From an uncultured Dehalococcoidia bacterium (lineage in GTDB: Bacteria > Chloroflexota > Dehalococcoidia > Lucifugimonadales > JADFKI01), in assembly GCA_958295865.1 (NCBI GenBank), contig CATQHF010000001.1:124001-188000 (forward strand): DNA of 64,000 nt, given 5' to 3'. The notes beneath the pieces are model-generated. The model made no database searches. It was not told the DNA's origin and worked only from the letters and a program-made list of their open reading frames with translations. Both the position numbers and the translations under genes were made by a program. Position 1 is the first letter of the stretch. Each line of letters opens with the position of its first letter. Of this stretch, positions 8,736 through 17,683 are shown piece by piece.

Positions 8736-9104
8736 TTGCCTGAAGAATACGCGGTGAACTGGACTGCGGCGCTCATCGTGGCGGGCGTCGGCGCGGCTGC
8801 GGTCATCGCCATGTTCGTCGCGTCGTACATCATCGCGCCCAAGCGTCCGTCTGCCATCAAGGACACACCCTACGAGTGCGGCATAGCGCCTGCGCCTTTC
8901 CGCTGGTCGCAAATCCAGATTCGCTACTATGTGTTCGCCATCCTATTCCTGATTTTCGATGTTGAGGCGGTGTTCCTCTTCCCTTGGGCAATCGTATTCC
9001 TCGATACCATACCGGCCGTCTTCTACGAGATGCTCATATTCATCGCAATCCTGTTCTTTGGCGTAATCTATGGCTGGCGAAAGGGGGTGCTGCATTGGAG
9101 ATGA
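8736..9104 (+). CDS. nuoA: NADH-quinone oxidoreductase subunit A
   Basis: Membrane subunit at the junction of the peripheral and membrane arms of complex I. Three transmembrane segments; the conserved PYECGI motif and the [23 protein letters not shown] segment with the family's conserved acidic residues are present. 122 residues, normal length. Start is TTG at 8736 with GGGAGGG upstream. The last bases overlap nuoB (ATGA at 9101-9104), typical translational coupling. Confidence 0.97.
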   Translation: MPEEYAVNWTAALIVAGVGAAAVIAMFVASYIIAPKRPSAIKDTPYECGIAPAPFRWSQIQIRYYVFAILFLIFDVEAVFLFPWAIVFLDTIPAVFYEMLIFIAILFFGVIYGWRKGVLHWR

Positions 9105-9634
9105 AGCCGCTAGGTCTGGGCTACGAACCCGGCAAGGGCAACTCGCCGGCTGACAGCGTGCTGCACCGCGCGCTGCCGAATGCCGTCGTCGCCAAGTCGG
9201 ACGAGCTGTTCGCGCTGGCGCGCAAGTCGTCGCTGTGGACGCTGTCGTTCGGGCTGGCGTGCTGCGCCATCGAGATGATAAGCGCGCACATGTCGCACCA
9301 CGACCTCGACCGCTTCGGCATCGTTACATGGCCCTCGCCGCGTCAGGCGGATGTGATGATTGTCGCCGGCACGGTGGTCAAGAAGATGGCAGACCCCATC
9401 AAGCTGCTGTACGAGCAGATGCCGGATCCCAAGTGGGTAATCGCCATGGGAAGCTGCGCCACAAACGGCGGCCCCTACTACCGCTCATACTCGGTCGTGA
9501 TGGGCGTTGACCATCTCATCCCGGTCGATGTGTATGTGCCCGGCTGCCCGCCGCGACCGGAGGCGCTGATGTACGGCTTGATGCAGCTCCAGGAGAAAAT
9601 CCAGCAGGACGCCAAACACGGCAACGCCGAATAG
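9101..9634 (+). CDS. nuoB: NADH-quinone oxidoreductase subunit B
   Basis: Carries the terminal [4Fe-4S] cluster N2, which passes electrons to quinone. The ligands are visible: adjacent Cys54-Cys55 (GLACCAIE), Cys in GSCATNGG and Cys in PGCPPRPEA. 177 residues. ATG at 9101 overlaps the nuoA stop. The frame stays open upstream to 8984, but that part shadows nuoA. Confidence 0.97.
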   Translation: MKPLGLGYEPGKGNSPADSVLHRALPNAVVAKSDELFALARKSSLWTLSFGLACCAIEMISAHMSHHDLDRFGIVTWPSPRQADVMIVAGTVVKKMADPIKLLYEQMPDPKWVIAMGSCATNGGPYYRSYSVVMGVDHLIPVDVYVPGCPPRPEALMYGLMQLQEKIQQDAKHGNAE

Positions 9635-9635
9635 T

Positions 9636-9722
9636 ATCGCCTCCCCGTAGGGGGAGGATTAAGGCGGGGGCTTGTCCCCTTCATCCTGCCCGTCCATATT
9701 ATCCCCCGATGGGTGAGCCAAG
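9636..9722. repeat. CCTCCCC-type hairpin repeat between nuoB and nuoC
   Basis: The gap carries CCTCCCCGTAGGGGGAGG followed by ATTAAGGCGGGGG, a member of the repeat family found in front of both DUF559 genes and the first DUF4389 gene (near 40516, 41106, 41696). Confidence 0.6.
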
Positions 9723-10256
9723 ATGACAACGCCGTCCAACCGTCCCAGACGCCAGCGCCGCCAGCCTGTGATACCGACTGCGCCGGTTGCGCTTGACACG
9801 CGCGGCGCGGCGCTGTCCGAACTGCTCGCGCAGGTGTTCGCCGACTTCGATGTGGAACTCGCCGCCGCCGTGGACGAGGTAACGCTCACGGCGCAGCCTA
9901 AGGATGTGCTGACCGTGTGCCGCATCGCCCGGCAGCACGCCGACATCGATTGCGGCTACCTGCGATGCCTGTCCGTCGTGGACTATGTGGAGCGGCTGGA
10001 GGTGAACTATCACCTGTTCTCGCTCGACAAGCGGCACAAGTTCGTGGTGAAGACGAGCGTGTCGCCGGATGCGCCGAATGTGCCCTCCATCGTGTCCGTA
10101 TGGCGCGGCGCGGACTGGTTCGAGCGCGAGGCTCACGACCTCTTCGGCGTCGTCTTCGACGGCCACCCGGACTTGTCGCCGCTGCTGCTGTACGACGGCT
10201 TCGAAGGCTTCCCCGGACGCAAGAGCTTCCCGTTCCACGACTATGACGAATGGTAG
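9723..10256 (+). CDS. nuoC: NADH-quinone oxidoreductase subunit C
   Basis: Peripheral-arm subunit of complex I, 177 residues, separate from NuoD. The signature EREAHDLFGVVFDGHPDL is complete, and the chain ends FPGRKSFPFHDYDEW. An Arg/Pro-rich N-terminal tail of about 20 residues precedes the domain. The last 53 bases of this gene are repeated at 10614-10666 behind the next small gene. Confidence 0.96.
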   Translation: MTTPSNRPRRQRRQPVIPTAPVALDTRGAALSELLAQVFADFDVELAAAVDEVTLTAQPKDVLTVCRIARQHADIDCGYLRCLSVVDYVERLEVNYHLFSLDKRHKFVVKTSVSPDAPNVPSIVSVWRGADWFEREAHDLFGVVFDGHPDLSPLLLYDGFEGFPGRKSFPFHDYDEW

Positions 10257-10317
10257 AATGACAGAGAAGCGCCGGGATAGGCAGGACGAAGGGGATAGTT
10301 CCGAAAGCGGGTGCGCG

Positions 10318-10605
10318 ATGGTTGAGCAGAAGCAGAAATCCTACACGATAACCACGCCGATGGGCTATGAAATGACGGTCATCCACATGTCCAAAGAGGA
10401 CATCGAGCGCGAGTTTGCGCGCTTTGAAGCGAAGTACGGCATGACCTCGCGGGAGTTCGTCGCGAAAGGGAGACGCGGCGAACTCGAGTGCTCTGACGAC
10501 TTCTTCGATTGGGAGGGTTGCTGCGAACATTTGGCTATCAAATACGGAGTCAAGGAATTGGAAATCATCCGCACCCATCCCGCAACAGAGTTTAAGATCG
10601 AGTGA
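10318..10605 (+). CDS. Small antitoxin-like protein, copy 1
   Basis: 95 residues from ATG 10318 (in-frame ATG at 10258 directly after the nuoC stop is an alternative). Pattern EFARFEAKYGMTSREFVAK, then GELECSDDFFDWEGCCEHL, recalls small acidic partner proteins often found beside toxin-like genes in Cyanobacteria and Chloroflexota; no function is established. A paralogue follows at 10728. The two share near-identical first 50 bases and then diverge, and both lie behind a copy of the nuoC 3' end. Confidence 0.6.
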   Translation: MVEQKQKSYTITTPMGYEMTVIHMSKEDIEREFARFEAKYGMTSREFVAKGRRGELECSDDFFDWEGCCEHLAIKYGVKELEIIRTHPATEFKIE

Positions 10606-10613
10606 GTCGCAGT

Positions 10614-10670
10614 AAGGCTTCCCCGGACGCAAGAGCTTCCCGTTCCACGACTATGACGAGTGGTAGAATG
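10614..10670 (+). pseudogene. Duplicated nuoC 3' end
   Basis: 57 bases matching 10204-10260 (end of nuoC, its stop and the following bases) with one or two changes. The match continues through the start of the adjoining small gene to 10778, offset by 410 bases. The unit nuoC-tail plus small gene has been duplicated in tandem. Confidence 0.85.
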
Positions 10671-10727
10671 ACAGGGATGCGCCGGGATAGGCAGGATGAA
10701 AGGGATAGTTCCGAAAGCGGGTGCGCG

Positions 10728-11015
10728 ATGGTTGAGCAGAAGCAGAAATCCTACACGATAACCACGCCGATGGGTGTTGAGGTTCCGGTCATTCGCATGT
10801 CAAAAGACGATATTGGACGCGAAATGGCAGAGTTCGAGGCAAAGCATGGCATAGCATCGCGGGAGTTCGCCGCCAAGTGGAACGCCGGTGAGTTGGACTG
10901 CGCCATAATGGACTACTTCGTTTGGGCGGGAATTTGCAGTTATATGTACAAAAAACACGGTATCGAGGAGTTGGAAATCATCCATACGAATGTCCAAGAA
11001 CTGAAGATAGCGTGA
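10728..11015 (+). CDS. Small antitoxin-like protein, copy 2
   Basis: 95 residues, paralogue of the 10318 gene: same start (MVEQKQKSYTITTPMG), then EMAEFEAKHGIASREFAAKW and GELDCAIMDYFVWAGICSYM. Divergence after the first 17 residues indicates that the duplication is old or that the copies came from different sources. A HicB-like gene follows. Confidence 0.6.
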   Translation: MVEQKQKSYTITTPMGVEVPVIRMSKDDIGREMAEFEAKHGIASREFAAKWNAGELDCAIMDYFVWAGICSYMYKKHGIEELEIIHTNVQELKIA

Positions 11016-11043
11016 AGGATGGCGAAAACAACGAGGCTTGACT

Positions 11044-11310
11044 ATGACAAAAGTGATGTACAAGGCTGAAGTCTTTGCGGAGGGCGATTGCTTCGTCGGC
11101 TATTGCCGCGAACTGGATGTGTCGAGTTTCGGGGACACATCCGAAGATGCCAAAGCATCGCTGCAAGAGGCTGTCGAGCTGTTCCTGGAAGGGTGCGAAC
11201 ATTTGGGAACGCTTGACGACGTGCTGGCGGAGTCGGGGTTCGATAGGTGCGGCGACACATGGAAGCTGCGTGAGCGCATTACGGAAGACAGGATTGCCGT
11301 TTTAGAGTGA
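11044..11310 (+). CDS. HicB-like antitoxin (no HicA)
   Basis: About 88 residues. The HicB partial RNase H-like fold pattern is clear: YKAEVFAEGDCFVGYCRELD, then SSFGDTSEDAKASLQEAVEL. HicB normally neutralises the RNase HicA, whose small gene should be adjacent; none is seen. ATG at 11044 is preferred over TTG 11038 because GAGG lies seven bases before it. Situated between nuoC and nuoD. Confidence 0.7.
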   Translation: MTKVMYKAEVFAEGDCFVGYCRELDVSSFGDTSEDAKASLQEAVELFLEGCEHLGTLDDVLAESGFDRCGDTWKLRERITEDRIAVLE

Positions 11311-11410
11311 GTACATCTTCCTAAAGCATGTCTTCTACATCCCGTCCATCCATGTAAATTCGAGCCACCGATAAACCAAAACACTGACATACCACCCACA
11401 CAACCACACT

Positions 11411-12535
11411 ATGCAAGTTCAGCAATACCCAACAGAGCAAGCAGACTCCCTCGACCTCATGGTGAACATGGGGCCGCAGCATCCGAGCACGCACGGCGTC
11501 TTTCGCGTCGTCATCTGGATTGACGGCGAGCGCATCGTGCGCGCCGAGCCGCACATCGGCTACCTGCATCGCGGCTCTGAGAAGCTGTGCGAGGGCGAGC
11601 TTTACAGCCAGGTCATCACGCTGTTCGACCGCCTCGACTATGTGGGCAACCTCAACTGCGAGCTCGCCTTTGTGCTTGCCGCCGAGAAGCTGATGGGCAT
11701 CGAAGCGCCGGAGCGCGCCGAGCACATCCGCGTCATACTCTCCGAGCTGAACCGCATCGCAAGCCACATGCTCTTCTACGGCGTCTATGGGCTGGATGTG
11801 GGCGCTATGACGCCCGTGCTGTACGGCTTCCGCGAGCGCGAGCGCATACAGGAACTGTTCGAGAGCGTTACGGGCGCGCGCATGATGCACAACTACTTCC
11901 GCATCGGCGGCGTAAAAGACGACCTGCCCGCCGACTTCACGCAGCGCATGCAGCGCCTGATGGCGCAGCTGAAGCAAGGCATCGCCGAGTGCGACGAGCT
12001 GCTGTCGCAGAACGAGATGTTTCTGGCGCGCACCAAGGGCATCGGCACAATCAGCGCGCAGGACGCGCTCGACTACGGCGTTACGGGGCCGGCGCTGCGC
12101 GCGAGCGGCGTGGCCGAGGATGTGCGAATATCCGAGCCTTACGGCATATACGACCGCTTCGACTTCGGCATCCCGGTCGGCTCTTATGGCGACTGCTGGG
12201 ACAGGTACTATGTACGCATGGAGGAAATGCGGCAGTCCATGCGTATCATCGAGCAGGCGATGGCGCAGATGGAGGATGGCCCAATAATGGCGAATGTGCG
12301 GCGCATAGCGCGTCCGCCAAAGGGCGAAGTCTATGTACGCACAGAGTCGCCGCGCGGCGATTTCGCCGTGTTCCTCGTCAGCGACGGCAGCGACAAGCCC
12401 TATCGCGTCAAGGTGCGCGCGCCCTCGTTCGCCAACCTTCAGGCGTTCAAGCACATGCTCCGGGACGCATACGTCGCCGACGCGGTGGTTATCCTGGGGT
12501 CGATAGACATTATCTTGGGGGAGGTGGACAGGTAA
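11411..12535 (+). CDS. nuoD: NADH-quinone oxidoreductase subunit D
   Basis: 374 residues; quinone-site subunit of the peripheral arm. The GPQHPSTHGVFR loop with the quinone-interacting His, the HIGYLHRGSEKL segment and the C-terminal SIDIILGEVDR are intact. Followed by unrelated cargo and nuoH: no nuoE, F or G. Confidence 0.97.
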   Translation: MQVQQYPTEQADSLDLMVNMGPQHPSTHGVFRVVIWIDGERIVRAEPHIGYLHRGSEKLCEGELYSQVITLFDRLDYVGNLNCELAFVLAAEKLMGIEAPERAEHIRVILSELNRIASHMLFYGVYGLDVGAMTPVLYGFRERERIQELFESVTGARMMHNYFRIGGVKDDLPADFTQRMQRLMAQLKQGIAECDELLSQNEMFLARTKGIGTISAQDALDYGVTGPALRASGVAEDVRISEPYGIYDRFDFGIPVGSYGDCWDRYYVRMEEMRQSMRIIEQAMAQMEDGPIMANVRRIARPPKGEVYVRTESPRGDFAVFLVSDGSDKPYRVKVRAPSFANLQAFKHMLRDAYVADAVVILGSIDIILGEVDR

Positions 12536-12652
12536 TTTTTACATCAAGTAGCTCCGCACAAAGCTCCTGTTTGTACATTTTTCGAAATCTATGTGGTTCG
12601 TTGAAAAACTTGTTGAACCTTATTATCAACGAATGAAGAGGACGCAACCAAG

Positions 12653-13447
12653 ATGAAGAAGTTCATAACGGCAACGGTTGTGCTGCTCATAATGGCGATT
12701 GCCGCCGTAACCATATTCGTCAGCAGAGATGCACTATCATTCTCGCTGCCCACAGCCGACGAGAGATCGTCTATCGAGCAGCAGAAGCAGAAAAGTATCT
12801 CGCCTCAGCCACTTGCCCACTACTATGGAGAACACCACTATTTCGGGCCGAACTTCATGTGCGTCATAAACTATAACACCACTGAGATTGAGTGCTTTGG
12901 TTCGGACGCGCACGGCGTAGTGTCCCATACGCCAACTGAGGCAGGATTTACGCGCATAGACGGCGGAGATACTTACGCCTGCGCGTATCATGGCGATAAT
13001 GGTTTTACTTACTGCTGGGGGTCAATAACTCGAAAGCCTAGTACAACCCAACCCACGGCTACGCCTACTAGCGCTCCTGACCTTCGTGATGATGACAAGA
13101 CCGGCGAATTTCATCGCTCTACCGTTGCGGCATTCGAGCAGTTCCGCGTGGATGTAGAAAAGACGGACGAAGGCTGTACAGCCGACCCTGCCAACATCAC
13201 GGTGATAACAGGGCAGCGTATCCGCTTGGCGGTGCAACTCCAGTCCCACGAGCGCGGAAGGGTATCTTATCGGATAAACGGGTTGACGATAAGCAGCTCA
13301 GGCGGCGCTTTCGGCTCGGGCGCTACGAATGTGAACCTTGCGCTTGAGTCGGGTACTCGGCGGAGTTACGACTTCAACGCCGCGAACGCGGGGGCGTTCG
13401 ACATTCTGTGCGACGGGGAGAAAATAGGGACTTTCACCGTGGAATAG
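12653..13447 (+). CDS. Membrane-anchored extracytoplasmic protein, unknown
   Basis: 264 residues. Residues about 5-24 form a hydrophobic signal anchor. A region with YACAYHGDNGFTYCWG resembles one RCC1-like repeat of the kind seen in the 27811-29679 lipoprotein, then a PTATPTSAP linker, then a C-terminal part (VDVEKTDEGCTADPANITVI to AFDILCDGEKIGTFTVE) that looks like a cupredoxin-type beta domain without a clear full copper site. ATG 12653 follows AGAGGA. Sits between nuoD and nuoH and is not part of complex I. Confidence 0.7.
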   Translation: MKKFITATVVLLIMAIAAVTIFVSRDALSFSLPTADERSSIEQQKQKSISPQPLAHYYGEHHYFGPNFMCVINYNTTEIECFGSDAHGVVSHTPTEAGFTRIDGGDTYACAYHGDNGFTYCWGSITRKPSTTQPTATPTSAPDLRDDDKTGEFHRSTVAAFEQFRVDVEKTDEGCTADPANITVITGQRIRLAVQLQSHERGRVSYRINGLTISSSGGAFGSGATNVNLALESGTRRSYDFNAANAGAFDILCDGEKIGTFTVE

Positions 13448-13541
13448 CGCGAAAGGGCGCTTGAGCAACGGTATCGTAGAGCGGATTTGAGTTGGGGACT
13501 TTAAGTCCCCCGATAGCCAAGATAGTTTTAGGCAAACTACC

Positions 13542-14657
13542 ATGACCCTTACACAAGCCATATACATCGTCCTAGGCACAGCAGCGCTGCTGGCGTTCCT
13601 GTCGGTGATGGTGCTGCTGCTGACTTGGCTGGAGCGCAAGGCGCTGGCGCGCATACAGATGCGTATGGGGCCGATGCGCGTCGGCTTTCACGGCGCGTTG
13701 CAGCCACTCGCCGATGCGCTCAAGCTCGTCGCCAAAGAGGACATCCTGCCGTCGTGGGCGGACAGGCGCGTGTATTGGCTTGCGCCGCTTGCCGTCTTCA
13801 TACCGGCGTTCCTGCTGTGGGTCGCCATACCCGTGGCGCGCGATGTCGCGCTCGCCAACCTCGAGCTAGGGCTGTTCTACATCGTCGCCGTATCGGTGCT
13901 GTCGGTGATGGGGCTTGTGATGGCGGGCTGGAGTTCGGCGAACAAGTACGCGATGCTGGGCGGGCTGCGCGCCGCCGGGCAGCTCATCAGCTACGAGATA
14001 CCCTTCATAATGGCGATACTCGCCGTTGCGATGCTGGCGCAGACGCTCAACCTGCGCGACATAGTGGCGGCGCAATCCACCGTCGCCTATGCGCTCATCC
14101 TGCCCCTAAGCGTGTTCCTGTTCCTCACGGCGGGCCTCGCCGAGCTTGGGCGCACGCCCTTCGACATCCACCACGCCGAATCGGAGGTCGTGGGCGGCCC
14201 ATTCGTCGAGTACAGCGGCGCGCACTGGGCGGTATTCTTCCTTGCCGAATACATCAACACCTTCACGATAGCCGCGCTGACGGCGCTGCTGTTCCTTGGC
14301 GGCTGGAACTGGCCCACGATGCCATTCGACGGCTTGCCGCACTCTGCGCTCTCCGCGCTCTGGTTCATGCTCAAGACCTACGCCGTCATCCTCGTCATCT
14401 TCTGGATACGCGGCACATACCCGCGCCTGCGTATAGACCAGCTCATGGCGTTCGGCTGGAAGCTGCTCGTGCCGCTCTCGTTCCTGAACATCGTGCTAGT
14501 CGGCGTCGTGCTGTTCTACGGACTGCCGCTCTGGGTGCTAAGCTTGCTCTCTGTGATAACATTGGCAATAACCTTCTACATAATAGTCAGGAACGCCGGC
14601 ACACGCATGGAGCGCAACACGGTCACGGTGCATAGCGCGGCGAGCCTGCGGCGCTGA
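13542..14657 (+). CDS. nuoH: NADH-quinone oxidoreductase subunit H
   Basis: 371 residues, eight or so transmembrane helices; forms the quinone chamber with NuoB and NuoD. Family motifs ERKALARIQMRMGP, GWSSANKYAMLGGLRAAGQL, SYEIPF and AELGRTPFDIHHAESEVVGG are complete. Its last bases and the leader after it are partly repeated near 15799-15850. Confidence 0.97.
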   Translation: MTLTQAIYIVLGTAALLAFLSVMVLLLTWLERKALARIQMRMGPMRVGFHGALQPLADALKLVAKEDILPSWADRRVYWLAPLAVFIPAFLLWVAIPVARDVALANLELGLFYIVAVSVLSVMGLVMAGWSSANKYAMLGGLRAAGQLISYEIPFIMAILAVAMLAQTLNLRDIVAAQSTVAYALILPLSVFLFLTAGLAELGRTPFDIHHAESEVVGGPFVEYSGAHWAVFFLAEYINTFTIAALTALLFLGGWNWPTMPFDGLPHSALSALWFMLKTYAVILVIFWIRGTYPRLRIDQLMAFGWKLLVPLSFLNIVLVGVVLFYGLPLWVLSLLSVITLAITFYIIVRNAGTRMERNTVTVHSAASLRR

Positions 14658-14694
14658 ACAGAGCCGAACACTATGAAACCGAGGAGTAGCAATC

Positions 14695-15180
14695 ATGACG
14701 ACCGAACAGCTAACCATTGGACAAAGGCTTGACACCCTCGAAGCGGGACAGGCGCGGCTCGAAACCGAAGTTCAGGAAAACACCGCCCGGCTTGTCGGCG
14801 TCGAGGCAAGCCAAGTGCGACTGGAAGCGCGGATGGATGTCATAGAAGCGGGGCAAGCGCGCTTGGAAGTCCAGCAGGACAGGCTTGAAACCAAGTTCGA
14901 CAAACTTGAAACCAAGTTCGACAGGCTTGCGGCACAACAAGACAGAATGCAAGAGACGATGCTCACAATCTTGGAAGGGCAAGCGGAGATTCTCGCCATG
15001 CTCGCGCGCATGGACGAGCGTCAGACAAACATGGATGAGCGTTTGGGCAGGCTGGAAGACAGGCAAGACAAGTTGGAAACCAAGCAAGACAGACTGGTCT
15101 ATTGGGTATTGAGTCTGATGACCGGAGCCGTAATCAGCCTTGCGGCGATAGCAGTCAGGCTGGTCTTCTTCATGGGCTGA
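14695..15180 (+). CDS. Coiled-coil tail-anchored protein, copy 1
   Basis: 161 residues. Nearly the whole chain is heptad repeats (LETKFDKLETKFDRL and similar), ending in one hydrophobic helix (LVYWVLSLMTGAVISLAAIA). This layout of long coil plus C-terminal membrane anchor recalls XhlA- or DUF1640-type proteins, but no function is assigned. First of three tandem paralogues between nuoH and nuoI. Confidence 0.75.
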   Translation: MTTEQLTIGQRLDTLEAGQARLETEVQENTARLVGVEASQVRLEARMDVIEAGQARLEVQQDRLETKFDKLETKFDRLAAQQDRMQETMLTILEGQAEILAMLARMDERQTNMDERLGRLEDRQDKLETKQDRLVYWVLSLMTGAVISLAAIAVRLVFFMG

Positions 15181-15215
15181 AGAGAAGAACACTATGAAAC
15201 CGGGGAGCGGCAATC

Positions 15216-15677
15216 ATGACGACCGAACAGCTAACCATTGGACAAAGGCTTGACACCCTCGAAGCGGGACAAGAGCGGCTTGAAGCAGGACAGACGCGGC
15301 TCGAAACCGAAGTTCAGGAAAACACCACCCGGCTTGTCAGCGTCGAGGCAAGCCAAGTGCGACTGGAAGCGCGGATGGATGTCCTAGAAGCGGGGCAAGC
15401 GCGCTTGGAAGTCCAGCAAGACAGGCTTGAAACCAAGTTCGACAGGCTTGCGGCAAAGCAAGACAGCATGCAAGAGACGATGATGACAATCATAGAAGGG
15501 CAAGGGGAGATTCTCGCCATGCTCGCGCGCATGGACGAGCGCCTTACGAATATGGAGGCGCGACAGGACAGAGTTGAAGCCAAGCAGGAAAGACTTTACT
15601 TCTGGGTGCTGGGCTTGATGACCGCAGCCGTAATCAGCCTGGCTGCTATCGCCGCAAGGCTGCTCTTCATGGGTTAA
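15216..15677 (+). CDS. Coiled-coil tail-anchored protein, copy 2
   Basis: 153 residues, highly similar to its neighbours; differs by gain or loss of seven-residue units (extra GQERLEAGQTRLE near the start, one fewer LETKFDK). Single C-terminal membrane helix (FWVLGLMTAAVISLAAIAAR). The sequence after its stop matches the nuoI leader. Confidence 0.75.
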   Translation: MTTEQLTIGQRLDTLEAGQERLEAGQTRLETEVQENTTRLVSVEASQVRLEARMDVLEAGQARLEVQQDRLETKFDRLAAKQDSMQETMMTIIEGQGEILAMLARMDERLTNMEARQDRVEAKQERLYFWVLGLMTAAVISLAAIAARLLFMG

Positions 15678-15750
15678 ACTGAGCAAATCCGTCACAGCAA
15701 CCCTAACCTCAACACCTGAGCGCTTACAGCCAATACGATTGTGAACTGAC

Positions 15751-15807
15751 ATGATATGCTTCCTCGAAAGCCGGAGGCTGACAAGCGCCCGGAGGCGCAG
15801 CGGCGCT
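15751..15807 (+). pseudogene. nuoI 5' remnant fused to nuoH 3' end
   Basis: ATGATATGCTTCCTCGAAAG matches the nuoI start at 16436. After a gap of about 50 bases relative to nuoI, CCGGAGGCTGACAAGCGC and onward matches nuoI near 16508-16540. At 15799-15810 the match switches to the end of nuoH (GGCGCTGAAC) and continues through the coiled-coil leader to 15850. The upstream 70 bases also match the nuoI leader. It is the junction expected from tandem duplication of a nuoH-cargo-nuoI unit. Confidence 0.8.
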
Positions 15808-15846
15808 GAACGGAGAAGAACACTATGAAACCAAGGAGCGGCAATC

Positions 15847-16362
15847 ATGACGACCGACCAACTAACCGTTGAACGAAGGCTTGACACCCTCGAAGCGGGA
15901 CAAGAGCGGCTTGAAGCGGGACAAGAGCGGCTTGAAGCAAGACAGGAGCGGCTCGAAACCGAAGTTCAGGAAAACACCGCTCGGCTTGTCAGCGTCGAGG
16001 CAAGCCAAGTGCGACTGGAAGCGCGGATGGATGTCCTGGAAGCGGGGCAAGTTCGTTTGGAAGCCCAGCAAGACAGGCTTGAAACCAAATTCGACAAACT
16101 TGAAACCAAGGTCGACAGGCTTTCAGCAAAGATAGACGGCATGCAAGAGCGCATGCATGAGACGACGATCACAATCATGGAAGGGCAAGCGGAGATTCTC
16201 GCTTTGCTCTCGCGCATGGACGAGCGCCTTACGAATATGGAGGCGCGACAGGACAGAGTTGAAGCCAAGCAAGAACGACTTTACCTCTGGGTGCTGAGCT
16301 TGATGACCGCCGCCGTAATCAGCCTTGCGGCGATAGCGGCAAGGCTGCTCTTCATAGGCTGA
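15847..16362 (+). CDS. Coiled-coil tail-anchored protein, copy 3
   Basis: 171 residues, the longest of the three, with extra seven-residue units at the N-terminus (EAGQERLEAGQERLEARQER) and an inserted LSAKIDGMQERM section. C-terminal anchor LWVLSLMTAAVISLAAIAAR. Lies behind the nuoI/nuoH junction fragment and before genuine nuoI. Confidence 0.75.
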   Translation: MTTDQLTVERRLDTLEAGQERLEAGQERLEARQERLETEVQENTARLVSVEASQVRLEARMDVLEAGQVRLEAQQDRLETKFDKLETKVDRLSAKIDGMQERMHETTITIMEGQAEILALLSRMDERLTNMEARQDRVEAKQERLYLWVLSLMTAAVISLAAIAARLLFIG

Positions 16363-16435
16363 ACGGAGCAAATCCGTCACGGCAACCCTAACCTCGATAC
16401 CCGATAACCTACAGCCAATATGATTGTGAACTGAC

Positions 16436-17080
16436 ATGATAGGCTTTCTCGAAGGACTGAAAATCACCCTCAAGACCGCCGGGCGCAAGCCGGTTACCGC
16501 CGAGTACCCGGAAGCCGACAAGCGCATGGAAGTGCAGCAGCGCTACATGGGCTTTCCCGCGCTCACCTGGGACTACGATGTGAGCGAGCCGTACTGCACC
16601 GGCTGCATGGTGTGCATCCGCAACTGCCCGACGCAGTGCATGAGCGCGCAGATGAAGGACAACCCGCTGCACGCCGAGGACAAGAGCCGCCGCCGCAAGA
16701 TTATAGACGAGTTCGAGATTAACCTGGGGCGCTGCATCCTGTGCGGCATCTGCGTCGATGTGTGCAACTTCGACGCCATAGAGATGAGCCACGAGCACGA
16801 GCTGAGCAAGTACGAGCGCGACGGCAACCGCGTCGATCTGCCCGCCCTGCTCGACATGGGCAAGGCGTATCAGGCATCGACCGCATGGAAGCCCCGCCAG
16901 CCCGAAAAGAACAGCGGCGTCCCCAAGCCCAAGCCGGCGAAAAAAGCCCCTTCAATCGAGCTTGCGCCCGTATCCGCCGCCGCCCTGGAGCATCGCCGGG
17001 CAGCAATTCGCGCAAGGGCAAAAGAGCGCGGCGGTTCTGCCGACGCAGAAACGCAAACCACCCATCCCACAGACGACTGA
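16436..17080 (+). CDS. nuoI: NADH-quinone oxidoreductase subunit I
   Basis: 214 residues. Two [4Fe-4S] motifs are visible, CTGCMVCIRNCP and CILCGICVDVCN, which carry clusters N6a and N6b linking the peripheral arm to NuoB. The C-terminal 60 residues (Lys/Pro/Ala-rich) extend beyond the usual domain and are of unknown role. Confidence 0.97.
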   Translation: MIGFLEGLKITLKTAGRKPVTAEYPEADKRMEVQQRYMGFPALTWDYDVSEPYCTGCMVCIRNCPTQCMSAQMKDNPLHAEDKSRRRKIIDEFEINLGRCILCGICVDVCNFDAIEMSHEHELSKYERDGNRVDLPALLDMGKAYQASTAWKPRQPEKNSGVPKPKPAKKAPSIELAPVSAAALEHRRAAIRARAKERGGSADAETQTTHPTDD

Positions 17081-17109
17081 CCGATTTTAACGCTGACCAC
17101 CGATAGCCA

Positions 17110-17610
17110 ATGCTGATAACCCCCTCACTCGTGCTGTTCTATGTCGCCGGAGCGCTCACGCTCGGGGGCGCGCTCGTCGTCGTCTTGAGCCGCAATATCG
17201 TCTATGCGGCGTTCGGGCTGCTCGCCTCCATGATGGGCGTCGCCGGGCTGTTCCTGCTCGCCTTCGCCGAGTTCCTCGCGCTCGCGCAGGTGCTCATCTA
17301 CGGCGGCGCAATCGTCATCGTCATCCTCTTCGCCCTCATGCTCACGCGCATCGAGGACTTCGAGAACCTGTCCGACCACCCGCAATGGCCAATCGCGGCC
17401 GTAGTCGCCATAGCCGTCTTCGGCGTCATCGCAGCCACCATCGCCGCCACAGCCGCGCCCGCGTCGGAGCGACAGGGATTGAGCTTCACCGCGCTCGGCA
17501 GGAGCCTATTCACCGATTGGGCAGTCGCCTTCGAGGTCGCCTCCCTAGTGCTGCTGGTCGCCCTCATCGGCGCGGTCGTCATGGTTCGCAGCGGAGGAGA
17601 CAGAGATTGA
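17110..17610 (+). CDS. nuoJ: NADH-quinone oxidoreductase subunit J
   Basis: 166 residues, five transmembrane segments; includes VYAAFGLLASMMGVAGLFLL and LAQVLIYGGAIVIVILFALM, typical NuoJ features in the membrane arm. ATG at 17110. Confidence 0.95.
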   Translation: MLITPSLVLFYVAGALTLGGALVVVLSRNIVYAAFGLLASMMGVAGLFLLAFAEFLALAQVLIYGGAIVIVILFALMLTRIEDFENLSDHPQWPIAAVVAIAVFGVIAATIAATAAPASERQGLSFTALGRSLFTDWAVAFEVASLVLLVALIGAVVMVRSGGDRD

Positions 17611-17683
17611 CATCTTCGTATGGACATAGACTTGGCGACGCGCCGGCTGATCGGCTGATTTGCGTCGCGCGGGAGATGCTGAC

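Noticed and set aside
8984..9100. Upstream extension of nuoB
   Set aside because: The extension is read inside nuoA in another frame; ATG 9101 overlaps the nuoA stop and matches the family start.
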